NCBI GenBank assembly: GCA_019614645.1
Contig: JABWDB010000013.1
Location: forward strand, 2,222,501 to 2,286,500
Source of the DNA: Stratiolaelaps scimitus
Taxonomy: Eukaryota; Arthropoda; Arachnida; Mesostigmata; Laelapidae
DNA length: 64,000 bases
Reading direction: 5' to 3'
A program made the translations under genes and the position numbers. This document shows positions 1 through 12,218 of the stretch, one piece after another. How positions within the stretch are numbered: the first letter of the stretch is position 1; each line of letters starts with the position of its first letter. The notes beneath the pieces were generated by a model. That model had not been told where the DNA came from. It ran no database searches and saw nothing but the letters and a program-made list of their open reading frames with translations.

Positions 1-813
1 TCTTTGTCGAAGCATCGATTTCAGCCGTATATCGTTATATGTATCGACCAAATCTACCGGCAGATGATTTGGCCGAAAGAGAAAATCAATACATTTTTAA
101 TCAACACATAGAATTCTATCGAAAAAAACGGTGCATTGCTTGCGTTGCACAGTGTCCACCACAGCCGAGTTATCATAGAGTACGCTCTGCCATGGCACGC
201 CATCATATCCGTGGGGGATGCGTGAAGCACTTAGTGCTAAATGAAATCTGAAAGCTCTTATCCAAAGGTTTCAGCAGATTGTTGCCTGTTTCCGGTGATA
301 ATCATCCAGGGAAAGATCACCAGCGGTTTCGCATCATCGCTTGATAATAGTTCTCCTCTAATTCTTAGGATTACGAAGAGAACTTGTTTCATTTGCTGCT
401 GCTGCGGATCTCTGTTAAGGCTGCTGCTGCTGATTCTGCCTAGTTGGAACGTGTGAAAAAATGGCAAATAAATACTTGAGACCACTTTCGTCTTCGGCAC
501 ACCGATGTTCTCCATCTTCATCTACTTAAATATCATCGTAGTTTCGCCGTGGGTTGTCCGTTGTCGACGCCGATCCCCCTAATGACTGACACCCCGTCTG
601 ATTCTGTTTCTAATGACCGAATGCATTGTGCTATATGAGAGGAACGGCGGTGCCCCAAGCGGACGTCTAACTCTCACCGTGTTCTATTAGCGTATCATGG
701 GAATCCAGTGGGTCCAGTCCGTCCATCTGTGTGAGCATCGTCTGTGTGACTCCGTCTGTCTGGGAGACGACGCCAGTTCCACGCACAGTGCCATATGAAA
801 TACATAGGCAGTA

Positions 814-831
814 TGTGTGTGTGTGTGTGTG
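814..831. repeat. (GT)n microsatellite
   Basis: An uninterrupted TG dinucleotide run of about nine units, followed by a GCGTGT degenerate end. Confidence 0.9.
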
Positions 832-1083
832 CGTGTCTTGTACACGTGCGGCGCAGGTACGAACAGATCTTGAATTTGGAATTATTTTTTGCTCAAAATG
901 ACCAGCTAGCACTGGAAACGCTTACAAGGACTCGTTTCAGCCGTTCAGCATCGTCAGAACTCAATTTCGCAAATATAACGATACAAGGGTATAGACGAGG
1001 GGAGGGGCTGTGACCACCACGCAAAGGTCGCGTCTCGAAAACTTAAAAAGCCATTACACATTTTTGTAGTAGAATATAACATA

Positions 1084-1108
1084 ATATATATATATATATA
1101 TATATATA
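1084..1108. repeat. (TA)n microsatellite
   Basis: An uninterrupted AT/TA run of about 12 units. Overlapping minus-strand frames read as alternating Y and I and are not genes. Confidence 0.9.
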
Positions 1109-1903
1109 AGTTTGTAACAGCATTGCTCGTTTTTGTTTCAAAGTTTTCCCAGAACAGCACAACGTGGAGCAATGTCGCTGGACCGTCGCCACCACATTGA
1201 GGTGGTGGTGGTGCCTGCTGCCATAGACATTTACATATCGTGTAGTGTATGGGGAGTGGTTGTGTTTGCGACGACTGCTGATCAGTGGGCGACTGGGGCG
1301 ACTCTGGGCACACTGGGAGACTGGACGTGGAGCTAAAGCAATGCGACATGGGAGATTCTGGTGCATCTGAGACTGGTTTCTACGATAATATTATGGAATT
1401 AGCTTTCGTCTGGCTGTGCATTACAGTGGGATTTTGTTTGAGAGGACCGGGATAGCCATTTCAGATATTATATTCGAAGATAGAAGTACGCACAGGCTTC
1501 TGGGCACGGGGCTATTAATGCTTATACATATAGGACATGAAAGTGGCAGTTGGACGAGTAAACGAGTTCGAATGTATCTGAAATAAAAGAAAAATCGATG
1601 AACAATGTCAATTCTCTGCCAATTAGCCTGCATCAGAGGAGAATGATTGGGTGTAAATGACGACCAATTATTAGATCTGCCTAACAAAGGCATTTCATGG
1701 TTGGAGATCACAGAAATCATCTGGAGAGAGATCAGCTGGAAAAAAAACTACCATTTGATGCACCCAATCAAATACACGGCTTCGTACTGAATAGCTATGA
1801 CCCTCTCAGCAGTAGTACTACGACTCATAGCTTTAGTCGTACCGACTTGCACATATCATACATATAGCTAGAATTCGATATAGTGCAGAATCTCCTATAT
1901 CAA

Positions 1904-2047
1904 CGCGGTGGCTTGGACTGCTAAGTCTCTGGCTATCGGAAGCCAGAGGACGCAGGTTCAAGCCCTGCTGTGTGATGACATATAAGAGAGCTTAAACATT
2001 GTAACAATTGCAGCTCCTTTAATAAACCAATAAACCTTTACCTCACC
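1904..2047 (+). mobile_element. tRNA-derived SINE, family 1, near full length
   Basis: The 5' part resembles a tRNA. There is an A-box-like TGGCTTGGACTG near 1909, then a stem-like GGCTATCGGAAGCC and a B box GGTTCAAGCCC at 1955-1965. The body continues with a conserved CATATAAGAGAGCTTAA, a GCAGCTCC segment and a 3' tail of TTTAATAAACCAATAAACC followed by TTTACC. The same order occurs at 22241-22385 (minus), 60829-60968 (minus) and 63725-63842 (plus, 5' truncated). A Pol III-transcribed SINE mobilised by a partner LINE is the natural explanation. The similarity between copies is seen directly; the family name is unknown. Confidence 0.8.
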
Positions 2048-2404
2048 TATTGAAACGTTGCTATGAAATTTCTGTTTGACCTGCACGTGTATGAGGACGT
2101 GGATCTCGCTATCGAATGAATCGCTATTGTGGCCATCAATTGGCCATGTTCATGGGTCCCATCTGTCTTTCTTTCTCTGGTGACACATTCTGCCACACCG
2201 AACACTGGTAGCAGGATCGATCACAGACACGATGTTGTATCAAAAAAGGAGCAACTCTTGTGTGGGTGGGCTCGCGGCGGGTCGTTTCAAAGGAACGAAT
2301 CGAAACATTGCCATAGACGTGGCAACTTGGACATGACGCGATGATGCTAGTCGTATGAAGGCGGGGTAGCACATAGGGTTCGAGGGTAATGATGATTAAG
2401 GGAA

Positions 2405-2755
2405 ATGACGTTGGCAATGAAGGAAATAACCTTCGAGGGTGAACGTCGCTTGTGAAATCGTTTTGAGGAACTGAAGCGCCTCTTAGGTGTCGATGCGGAG
2501 GGCGAGCACAGATGATTGGCCCTCTCCGAGCTCTCTGAAGTCGGAGAAAAACTGTTTGTGGCAGTGCCGACACGACAGGCAGAGGACGACTCGAAGAGTT
2601 TATGGTGACATTTTGAGCGCCCCAACATAACGACAGCGACGTAAGCATGAAATTCACCGAAGGACAAATCAACACAGATTGAAACACTCGATGCCCCAAC
2701 AGCCAACGCTGATTTAGCTAAAACCAAACAGCGACGTTCGGCTTGTTACAACTGA
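2405..2755 (+). pseudogene. Possible decayed coding frame of unknown identity
   Basis: One plus-strand frame reads as charged, protein-like sequence over about 116 codons, for example NRFEELKRLLGVDAEGEH and LSELSEVGEKLFVAVPTRQ. It is broken by at least five stops, three of them TGA codons consistent with CGA-to-TGA or TGG-to-TGA decay. The minus strand carries the longest uninterrupted frame of the window (2136-2699), but its composition (Ser, Arg, Pro and Cys rich) looks like a shadow. I do not recognise the family. It could be a transposon gag or ORF1 remnant, a dead host exon, or chance. Confidence 0.25.
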
Positions 2756-2936
2756 TCTTTGGAGGGGAGAACCACTAATTTATATAGTTAGCACAGGGGT
2801 GCCATCAGAAGGGCTAAGAAGGCAGATGCAGGTTGGTGTCCAGTAGGGGATCAATCAATCCACCACCGGACAGTGGATCCACCTCTCTTGTGGCCACAAC
2901 CAAATTCATGGAAATCTCCATATCGTAATTTGAGCA

Positions 2937-2996
<60 letters not shown>
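2937..2996. repeat. (CT)n(AT)n compound microsatellite
   Basis: About nine CT units run directly into about 21 AT units. It is a purine/pyrimidine tract joined to a self-complementary tract, a typical hypervariable locus. Confidence 0.95.
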
Positions 2997-3002
<6 letters not shown>

Positions 3003-4351
3003 GCAATAAAAAAGATCAAACCTGACTTTCTGTTGATTCAATGAATCGTCTTTCACCACCCCACGGCGTTCCCTCCCAAACATTTCCCTTGGCTCCTCTC
3101 GGTGTAAAATACTAAGGCTGATTCCCAATAGAAGCCCCCCGAAATCAAAACTTGTGATATTGGTGATCTTCCTTTTTCTTCTCTGCAAACGGATATCTTT
3201 CTACAAAAAAAAGTGGCGTCTGTGCTTTCTGTGTGTGTGAGAGAGAGAGAGATGGTATATATAACTCCCTCTCGTTTTGAAACTCCAACAAATTCAGTTC
3301 AATTCTCAGCTCACTCCTCGTCGTTATCGTATTTTACGATTCTATGCATTCTGACATTGTTGAGATGGTTTAGAAATGTTGGACGAGTTCACTCTCCTCT
3401 TTGATTTTTCGCTAGAAAATGCAAAAAAAGTCGCTTCGCGTTCCTTCGCTCCCTAACGGCGCACAGGTGGTCGAATCGTGGTCAGATGTGATAACACTTA
3501 CACTCCCCAGAAGGCGCGCTGTAAGCAATCGAAATATGTGCATGGGTATTTCTGAGAAACAGCTGTAAACGCTGAAAGAGAGAGAGATACACGTCGAATA
3601 GCATATCTGTATTACCTAGTTCGATCTGAAATTTAACGAGCGACACCGGTGGGTCGGCGATGTCCCAATTTTTGTTTAAATATGACTTACCTGGCGTATT
3701 CAATTGCCTTCGGCCTTTCGATTTCTTTTTTTTTCACTCCAAATTGTAATTGATGTGTTTGGCTAAAATAGTGACAGATCGTGGCCGGGAGAGTCTAGCC
3801 GCAATTCGCAATGGCTCATTAATAATAATAGTGATAACAATATCAATCGACGGCGTGCTTGACATCTTTGAAATGTTGAATGATAGAAATGCGTTCGGTG
3901 TAGCAAGGCGATTTGTTTGGCCAGGCAAAAGTGTGTGCTTTTTTTTTTCTCGAGCGATTCATCCACATTTCGTTAGTTGTGTCTGGAACGAAAATTCACA
4001 AGCAAACTAATATCAATGTGGGTCAAAGCACAGGCAGCATTGCCAATCATTTGATACATTTTCTTGTGGAGCACAAAAATCCAATTGGACATTTGCTAAT
4101 TACTGTCTTGCATCACCACTCATTTTGGAAAAAAAATATCAGATTACGCTAACATCAGATAATGAATGAATGAAATGTGGATTTGTTGCCTTTTCTATCT
4201 AGGGTCTGGCATACGACATAGGCCGAATGCGCTCGATTTGTTTAAAAATAGTTCTGGAGACAATAACATAGGAAGATGCCTGCCGAGGATGACCCCGTAG
4301 CGAGGCAAGATCGAACGGTTTGCGCGGTGTATATGAATATTAGTCTATCTA

Positions 4352-4352
<1 letters not shown>

Positions 4353-4397
<45 letters not shown>
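4353..4397. repeat. (TAA)n microsatellite
   Basis: About 15 uninterrupted AAT/TAA units. The poly-leucine frame on the minus strand across it is an artefact. Confidence 0.95.
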
Positions 4398-4399
<2 letters not shown>

Positions 4400-5639
4400 T
4401 TTCTTCCTGTAAAATCAGCGGAGAAACACATCGATTTTTGTGATGTGAATGATTGTTGCACAATTCCTCAATGAACAAATCAAGACGTTGTCTGTGCAGA
4501 CAAAAAGAAAAGGCTGAAAAAAGACTTCAGTGCAGTTCTTTTTCTCAATAGAATGGTAATCAAAATCGGAAGATGTGAGCGTGTGTGTGTGTGTGTATGT
4601 ACTTTAAAAAAAACATTGTTACGACCTTTGAGCAAATTCTGAACAGAAGGGATGCCCTCATAAAATCAAATCACATTATATTATACCGCTGTGAATGCCC
4701 GACTGCGTCATTCATATTGAACACATATCGGCAAACGGACGACAACGCTCAGGAGAATCGGAGGAATGACAAACAAAAAAAAAATAGATAAGTAAAACCT
4801 GATCACTTTTTGTCATTGTTTGGAAGAGTCGAATTTTAACACTGGCGGGAGTTAATATTTGTTTTCTTCGAATCGAAATACTCCATATCTCAGAGTGAGA
4901 TACATCCAGTAAGATAGGTATGCACCGATCATAAGCTGTTGGTTAGGCTAACTCTAAATTATCCGGACAGTATCTTGTAGGTTATACTGTAATTGTACCT
5001 GATATTTCTGTATAGGCTTTTTCACGAACCGTAGCCGGCAACAATCGACCTTCCTGTGAACGCCACCTCGTGGTTATATACCCACGAGTGCTGTGGTCAC
5101 CATAGAACAAAATCACCCTGTAACCCAACCACTTTGAATCGCTCCATCGCTACACTATCGCCTTCATCTTCAACTCATTTGAGCAATTAATCCACAATCT
5201 AACACATTTACGAATTTTCCCTCCCATCATCAATCAAAAAATCAAATAGGTACACTTTTTTTTTGATAATATCACAATCTCGAAGGCGAGCGCTTACCTT
5301 CTTATCTGTAGATGATAGTTTTATCTATTGTTATCATTATTATTATAGTTGTCATCGTTAGAATTAATTTATCTAATATTTGTTGGCAGCGTCGGCCGAT
5401 GTCTCGTCTCAGTCTGCGTGGGCTGTTCAAAACAGCGGACACTACAAACAACATGCAGTGCGCACGGACGAAACAGCGCGCAAACTCGCGGACAGGCAGG
5501 TTCCGACCGGCCAATGGACACCGGATAGATAATCAAATGCTCACTGCTTGCGTTATTGTCAAGCCTATCGGGGCAACACATATCAATTCTGTCATGATCG
5601 GCATTATCACGAAAGTGAAACAGAAAATCAGCTCATCAA

Positions 5640-5665
5640 TTCTATCTTTCTATTTATCTGTTTAT

Positions 5666-5734
<69 letters not shown>
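5640..5734. repeat. (TCTA)n(TA)n compound microsatellite
   Basis: Imperfect TTTATCTG units lead into about eight TCTA units and then about 19 TA units. The SIYLSIYL and IYIYIY frames over it are artefacts. Confidence 0.95.
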
Positions 5735-5737
<3 letters not shown>

Positions 5738-5874
5738 TGTGAAAAGATGTGAACTCTTATTTTGAGTTTAGCTTCTACATCGAGACATCGACCCGCTGGA
5801 TATATACTATACGCTATATGATAAATCGGCAGATACTCTCCGAGTAGCGAAGTTGTTACGCGAGGGATGATTTG

Positions 5875-5894
5875 CTCTCTCTCTCTCTCTCTCT
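5875..5894. repeat. (CT)n microsatellite
   Basis: Ten uninterrupted CT units. Confidence 0.9.
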
Positions 5895-6099
5895 TTTCGT
5901 TTGATGATCCAACTTTTCGTGTCCATTTGTGGTTGTGGCATTTTTGTGTGATTTTATTTCACCGAAATCATGCCCGGTCGAGGAAGGCGGACACTGGTCG
6001 ATCGTAGCCGCTCGTCGAAATTCAACTGCATCAGCACTGCGCGCTGGTGTGGGTGTTGATATCATATGAGAATCAGATGGAAATCGCCTTCAAGAGTTG

Positions 6100-7460
6100 G
6101 ATGTCATTTCGCCTGGGGAGCGAGACACATGTACATCTGTTGACATCTGTTTAAACGTCGCAATGACTAATGAAATCAAAGGATCGTCAAGAAATTAAGA
6201 GAATAATTCAAGCGGAGACGGGTGGGTGAGTGTCTTCGTTACTGTTGATTTGGCCAACGTGAAGGGAACAAAATTCGAGGCGAACGAATCTTGTCAGTTA
6301 TATGAATAACAATAATAATAATAGTAATGACAGCACTAATTTCGATCAGAGGCAAATCGCCGTCAGCGGCTAAATAATTAGATGGATCCTTGAGAAATCG
6401 AGCCGATGTAAGTGGCCGCTTGCAGATACGCCGATACTGTAGGACAACTATACTGCAACGTCGAGAAATTCTAAGCTTAAAACTGTGTGGGTACACTCAT
6501 GTTGCCATTGGTAGCCGTTGGGAGTCATTGCCACCAAATATTCCCAGCTGTTGCGATATATTCGTATTGCAGCTCTGTAAATCATCTGAGTCATCTGGCT
6601 AGCATGGCTAATTATGGCTAGCATGGCTACATCGAATTCGTCTTCTAACGATCAGGACTAATTACTCAAAATCTCAAAACAAGTAAAGCTATTGGCTACC
6701 GTTGTCTCGAGTTGCATAATGTGTGAATATTTAAGGTGCATGTATGATATTTATTTCTATACACAAATGAATACAGGCAAGCCCAAAAGAATAAAAATCA
6801 TCCTCATTGATCCGACACAGGTCAACTCTATATGTCATTACCACGTTCGAACTATTAGATATGCAATCGTATCGGCCCATGGCATGGCTCTACTATATAT
6901 ACGCGCAAATCCATTCATTATTTCAGCAATTCGGAGATGTGCAAACAACCAATAATAGCTATTGTACCTCAGCGGCAACCGGTTCACTGGTTGACTGTCT
7001 GACTCAACGCACTTCAGCGCGGCGATCATTTTCGCCAGAGATTCGAAATCGAGCAAAGCAAAAAAGAAAGCATTCGGACACTAGTTGCTATTATTAAAAG
7101 TATCCTGCATAGCAAACCTAATGATCACGCGACAATACGTCGATTAGGCTGTAGCCATTTGTGTGCGGCAGGGCAGCGGTATCTCCTGATATGCCACGAT
7201 TATCTACTGTTACATACTGTTATGGTATCATTTTCAGACCATCGTCCACAAAAGCAGCAGTGGGCATTTCGGCAACTCCCGCCCACTATATCTAGCTGTA
7301 TATATATATATATATCTCGTTTTTATAGATTTATTTCAGGTGACGACATTGATGCTGCGTGTGCTGTGTGTTCGCTGCGGTTTGTGGCCTCGGACAGCCA
7401 GCTTCATTCGGTGGGAAATTCAACGCGACTGCGACGCCCTTCACAGCCAATTCCAGCAAT
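6100..7460. other. Intergenic stretch with a short direct repeat
   Basis: No gene recognised. Around 6597-6633 the 14-mer GGCTAGCATGGCTA occurs twice in direct orientation, separated by ATTAT and overlapping in GGCTA units. This looks like local slippage or a small tandem duplication. Confidence 0.5.
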
Positions 7461-7470
7461 AGCTGTCATA

Positions 7471-7476
7471 TTATTA

Positions 7477-7511
<35 letters not shown>

Positions 7512-7515
7512 GTTA
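7471..7515. repeat. (TTA)n microsatellite
   Basis: A TTA run with two TTG interruptions. A plus-strand frame translates it to poly-leucine, which resembles a signal peptide but is repeat-driven. Confidence 0.9.
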
Positions 7516-7881
7516 TCGTATAGCAGTTCGTAATAGCAAATGAATCAGAGATGAATAGAGACGGTTGTGTTGTGTGCGCGGCTATGGGTCTATATCTAGC
7601 GCTTTATCGTTGCTAAGAAAATCTGCGGCCTGCGTGTGCTTTTGTGCTAATGGTTATCATTATTCTTATGATTATTGTTTTTTTTTCGTGTGGCTGCGCT
7701 GTCTATTGCATAACGTTGCCGGCGTTAAGATCGCGTCGGGATCTCGTGTTCGCTAGGGGCCTCCTCCTCCTCCACCCCTCAGGCTGTTAGCAGTTCCTTA
7801 GCTGGTGCAGCCTGCTTCCACCAAGATACAGATGGAAAACCGAACAGGGTCATTAAATTTTTATTTTATTTTATATATATT

Positions 7882-7922
7882 GCGGCGGCGGCGGCGGCGG
7901 CTTCTGCTGCTGCTGCTGCTAT
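7882..7922. repeat. (GCG)n(CTG)n trinucleotide repeats
   Basis: About six GCG units are followed by TTCTG and then about six CTG units. Further CTG/TTG-rich sequence lies at 8015-8115. No host reading frame was recognised. Confidence 0.9.
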
Positions 7923-8165
7923 TGTTGTTACTTAGTTACGCTCATTTGATCTATATCTGACGGGCGAAATAGAATTACCGCGCATTAGAACATGGCGCTT
8001 AACACTTGCTGAGATGTTGCTGCTGCTGTTGGTGCCGACAGTTGGTAGTTCTGTAGAACAGCTATTGGTAGTCTTCTGTTGGCTTTTGTTGTTGCTGTTG
8101 CTGCTGCTGCTGCGGGTGCGTACTTGCATGTAGGACTGTCGTGAGCGGTGGTACTTTTGTTTCAA

Positions 8166-11100
8166 TCAAACAAAATTCTGTTCGAACCTCCCTTCAGTAA
8201 GGTCACACGTAGCCACGTAGTTGGTGGTCGTGGTGTTTTGGGGGGGGGGGCGGGGGGGGGTTGAGAATGAATCGGTGGTCATCGAAACAATACTATCGAA
8301 CGCTATGGCCAAACCAATGAATAAATAGTCCACGAATAACAACTTTGCCTTAATAACGATATCCTTCGTGGATCGTAAAAATAGGCAGGGCTCTAACTCA
8401 ATTTAAAATGAACATACTCAGTCAGGTATTAGACACTGATTAGAATCAAGCTCAAAAGGTTGATTTAACCCAATGTAACGTGGAACATCGGACAAAGTGT
8501 ACACGTTAACTGTTGCCGTTTTTAACGATCGGCCTAATTCAATCCAAGTATTAAACTGATATGCGATGAGTGACAATCGCTATACGTGGACGGTACTCCA
8601 TTTCGTTCGTTTTTTTTACATACAGTAGCTTTTATTCTGATTTGCCAGAGTAAACTAGATGTAGAATACTTCGGATATAAATCCGCTCAGGTGAACGTAA
8701 CACGTTACAGATGTGTTCGTATCTATGATGGTTGCACGAATTCAGTTAAATCAATATTGAACGAATGCGCTGAGCGATACCGGGAAGGGTGGTGGTGCCG
8801 TTGGAGATCGTCAACAGTTCCAGAACGAGAGGCGGGGCGGTCACCGTGTTGACATGCACCCCCTTTAAAAAAAAACAACAAGAAAATGCTCTTCGAACAA
8901 ATATATAATATATCAATATTTCATCGCTCGTATGCGCCTGTGCTATTCTGCCATTGTAAGCAGGCCGACCCCCCATTACTGTGCATCTGCACCTCAGTAA
9001 TTTTTTGCACAAAAACATCATGTTTTGCCTCAATGGCAAAAGTGTGAAAAACAGTCTTGATATGAACGACACACTGTTGAACAGTAATACACACAGTCAA
9101 ACTAATAAATAGATAACATTGATTCCAGCAATTGAACTGAAATGAGCCCATTGGTTTTTGTATGAATACTGCCGAGAAAGCCGACTTTTAGGGTGCCTCA
9201 TTTAATAAACAATAGTTAATTTTCACACCAAGTTGGATGAAAGAAGAAATGTTTACAGAAATTCATGTCACCTGCATCGTTGTCACCATCTGCTTTGCAG
9301 GGATGCTCGTAATGCGCTCGTTAGCTTAATGAGTCCACTCATCTGCTCAATATGGAGATGGGCAGCGATTCAATTGTACAGTCATGAAATCCTTGTCGAT
9401 CACCATTAACTTTTTTTTAATAAAGAAAACGAATGCTATAGAAAAAATGCCGGCCGGGATACCCTCGATTTTAAAAATAGTACTCAACCAATGAGCAAAA
9501 ATCAAGATAAAGGCGTACCCCGCAATGAAAAAGTCATATTCAAAAAAAACGCCCTGCACTGACGCTAGGCCTGGTATAGACACATGATCAGAAATCTAGT
9601 TTCAGTCTTACACTAGATAGACTATGCAGCAAATGTTACCGAGTTAATTTATTTGTTTTTATCAAGATAACGAATGGATACTTATCAATTTTGCAAAGTT
9701 TGTGAGTGGCTTTTATAATGAGTATGCTTCTGTACAATATCGGCTGAAGAAAAAAACATTGAAGAACGGCACTAGCGGAGACCGTGTGCACGTGTTGATA
9801 ATTACTCTCTACAGGATAATTCGTTGGTGTATGCATGCATTTCAAGACAGCTCATTTACAACCGTACCCAAATGATACTAAAATGTAATAAATAGCAACA
9901 ACGCGTAAGATCAGTCCTGCGATCCGCTCAAGTCCTGTGGCCGGCTCGGTTCGAAATGTCACACGGCATTTATGATGCGTGGCTCGACAGAATCGATATA
10001 CATATTTAGCCGAATCTGGCGATTTCCGTAATGCGTTACCTTCACCGAGGCGGGAGTCGCATTTTAAGCTAAACGATGGAAGGTGGCACAGACTCGTGCA
10101 GACTCTCGCCATTACGGCAGATAGCTTGATTGAGCTAGAACACATGGGGATGACGTAAAAACGGTCGCTTTTCAAAGACTCGCTTGTGCGCAGTGCTGAG
10201 CTTATCAAAACGAAGCAAGTTCGAGGTCGCGCCACTATGAACACCACGCGAGAAGTGAACTCTACACTCAGTTGAAACATGCGTCAACTACGAGATCGCT
10301 ATTCAATATGAGTGTTAATATAACACACAGTTCTGCACCGCTGCAGGGAACAGGAATTGAGACGGCTGTAAGCTAGTCACGTCTTGCACATCTATTCATT
10401 CTACAATCAACTGATAACTCAATGAAAATATGTCGCCGGCGTCACAATTAGCTCTGCTCTCGTCATCTACCTGTTGAACTGCATTGACAGGCTCCGTTTG
10501 ACATTCTAGTGGCTTGCTATACTGGCGAGTTACCTCGTGTGTAAACAGTTCACTCTGAGTGGCTGAATGATGCTGATGAGACTTTCCGAAGCTCTCTGTA
10601 GTGGTGAAGACTCATGGTAATATGTACTAATTAAATTCAACATATATCGAATTAAGCAAATATTTCGATCTGTCTATCCAAGTGCAGTAGATTATTTACT
10701 ACAATTCGTTGTTGTGTTGTTCGCCTTGCGAACTATTGTTGCTGGCCCAGGACAACTGGCGTCCTTCTTTGTCGGCAATTCACATTATCTAATCGTTCCA
10801 GAGTAATCGACTTATATTTGGTTGGCCTTTCGCTCATAGTTCATTGAATAGATACCTTAGTAGAAAGAAAAGTGAAATGGACAAAACCTGCCCAATAATA
10901 GCAGTTAGTGAAACATTTAGGCAACTTTCATGTGGGGTTGTATCTGAAGTGTGGTATTATAAATGATTCGTAACGCCAGCCAGTAAACGTTCTTTATACC
11001 ATTTCGAAGCAGTAAGGTTTTTTTTATATAGGACAAATCGTTTTTGGTTGCTGCTGGTTCATGCTATTAGAATCATTTATTCATCCGGTGTGGTTCAGCT

Positions 11101-11832
11101 CGTTGTGCGGTGGGGCGACTGAGTCATAATCTGAGAAAATACGAACTGCTGCATTGGCTAATCATGAATCAGACGTTTCCCTTGCGCTAATTCCCTGACC
11201 CGATTCATTTATTGAGTGATTGAAGGGAATTTATTGAGTGATTTCTCATGGAAAAACAAGAAGGACGGAATCTTTGTATAGTTTATTTTCTTTATTTCAG
11301 CCGTGCCTAACTCGCAGATCAGTTAACGAATATGTTACTCACAGGCGAGTCACATATTATTTAAATGATCACAGATACATTCACCGATTGTTCATCATTG
11401 GCAAGATTCCGGGCGAAAGCTTCGTCTGGATCAGCAAGCTCATAATTCAGCAAAATTTCAGCGGCAAAGCTAACACACGAAATTATACATTAGCCTACTA
11501 GTAGAATCGTGTAGCATTTCTAAATGTTGATTTGCGATGTTACAGGCGCATTTCGAGGGTAGTCTGAGTAATGTTTTGTTAACAAGGTCCGCTTGGGTAC
11601 AGTATCTCACAGGCAGGCAATTGTTACGAACAATCTATGAACATAGAGTGGTATGTTCAGTACCTCACAAGAATCAGGCATAAACCGATCGCGTTCTCTC
11701 TGGACCTCCGATCAACGCCCATACACTTTGCGTTTGTGGGTATCGCTTGATGAGATTACGATGCTAATCTATAATGTAGACACATACCCGTACAAATTTA
11801 TTGACAAAAAATATAGAGAAGACTTGCTCTAT
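8166..11832. other. Gene-poor AT-rich stretch
   Basis: No gene recognised. It contains a G-rich run interrupted by one C (about 8239-8260). It also holds a 14-bp direct repeat TTTATTGAGTGATT near 11208-11243. A good-looking splice acceptor (TTTTCTTTATTTCAG, near 11285-11299) is followed by about 200 open bases ending at a stop at 11501, but the peptide is not recognisable. A 78-codon hydrophobic frame at 9347-9583 (minus) lacks an ATG and is not called. Confidence 0.5.
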
Positions 11833-11924
11833 CTACCCCCAGGTCATTGCTGATGCTGGTGTTGCTGCTGCTGCTGCTGCTCGAAGGTAGCATCTGCCTA
11901 ACTGTCTTCGTTCGACGTCTCTGT

Positions 11925-12218
11925 TCAGAACCGCGCCCGATGGACGGTGCGCCATGAACAAGACGGACCCTTCATATCGAGCGGGATATGCCCCAGTCCT
12001 AAATCTGGTAATGAACGGTATTGTCCGTCCACCATTCGCCATTCGTCGTAAGACCCAACGCCGGAGACATAAACATCAGCTATAAAGAGTAGCGAAGGAC
12101 GCCCAACGAGGAGATGTCGGAACGCGGTGAACACGGCTCGTCGGTACGCAGCCATACCACGATCGTAAAAGAAGCCCGGAGTGCCTGAGTAGTCCGCGAA
12201 GTCGGGCGTTGTGTACAA
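11925..12218 (-). other. Unrecognised open frame with coding-like composition
   Basis: This minus-strand frame of 97 codons opens after a TAA and ends at TGA. Its residue mix is like that of a folded protein (aromatic and charged residues mixed, for example SGTPGFFYDRGMAAYRR and LLFIADVYVSGVGSYDEWR), and GC is frequent at third codon positions. The DVYVSG stretch faintly recalls the EDVYVTG motif of beta-1,3-galactosyltransferases. The surrounding residues do not confirm that, so no function is assigned. There is no upstream ATG, so if real it is an internal exon or a fossil. Confidence 0.2.

Larger units (their letters stand above)
1..1903. other. Intergenic stretch, no gene recognised
   Basis: No open frame here has a recognisable domain or convincing splice structure. 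The stretch carries a short (GT)n tract near 814-831 and a (TA)n tract at 1084-1108. The short frames that cross those tracts translate to runs such as VCVCV or YIYIY and are artefacts of the repeats. Confidence 0.6.

Noticed and set aside
2136..2699. Longest open frame of the window, minus strand, 187 codons
   Set aside because: Its composition (Ser, Arg, Pro, Cys rich) is not domain-like, and the opposite strand frame looks more like decayed coding sequence; treated as a shadow.
9852..10280. 142-codon minus frame
   Set aside because: No recognisable motif, no neighbouring exon, Ser/Arg/Cys-rich composition; not supported.
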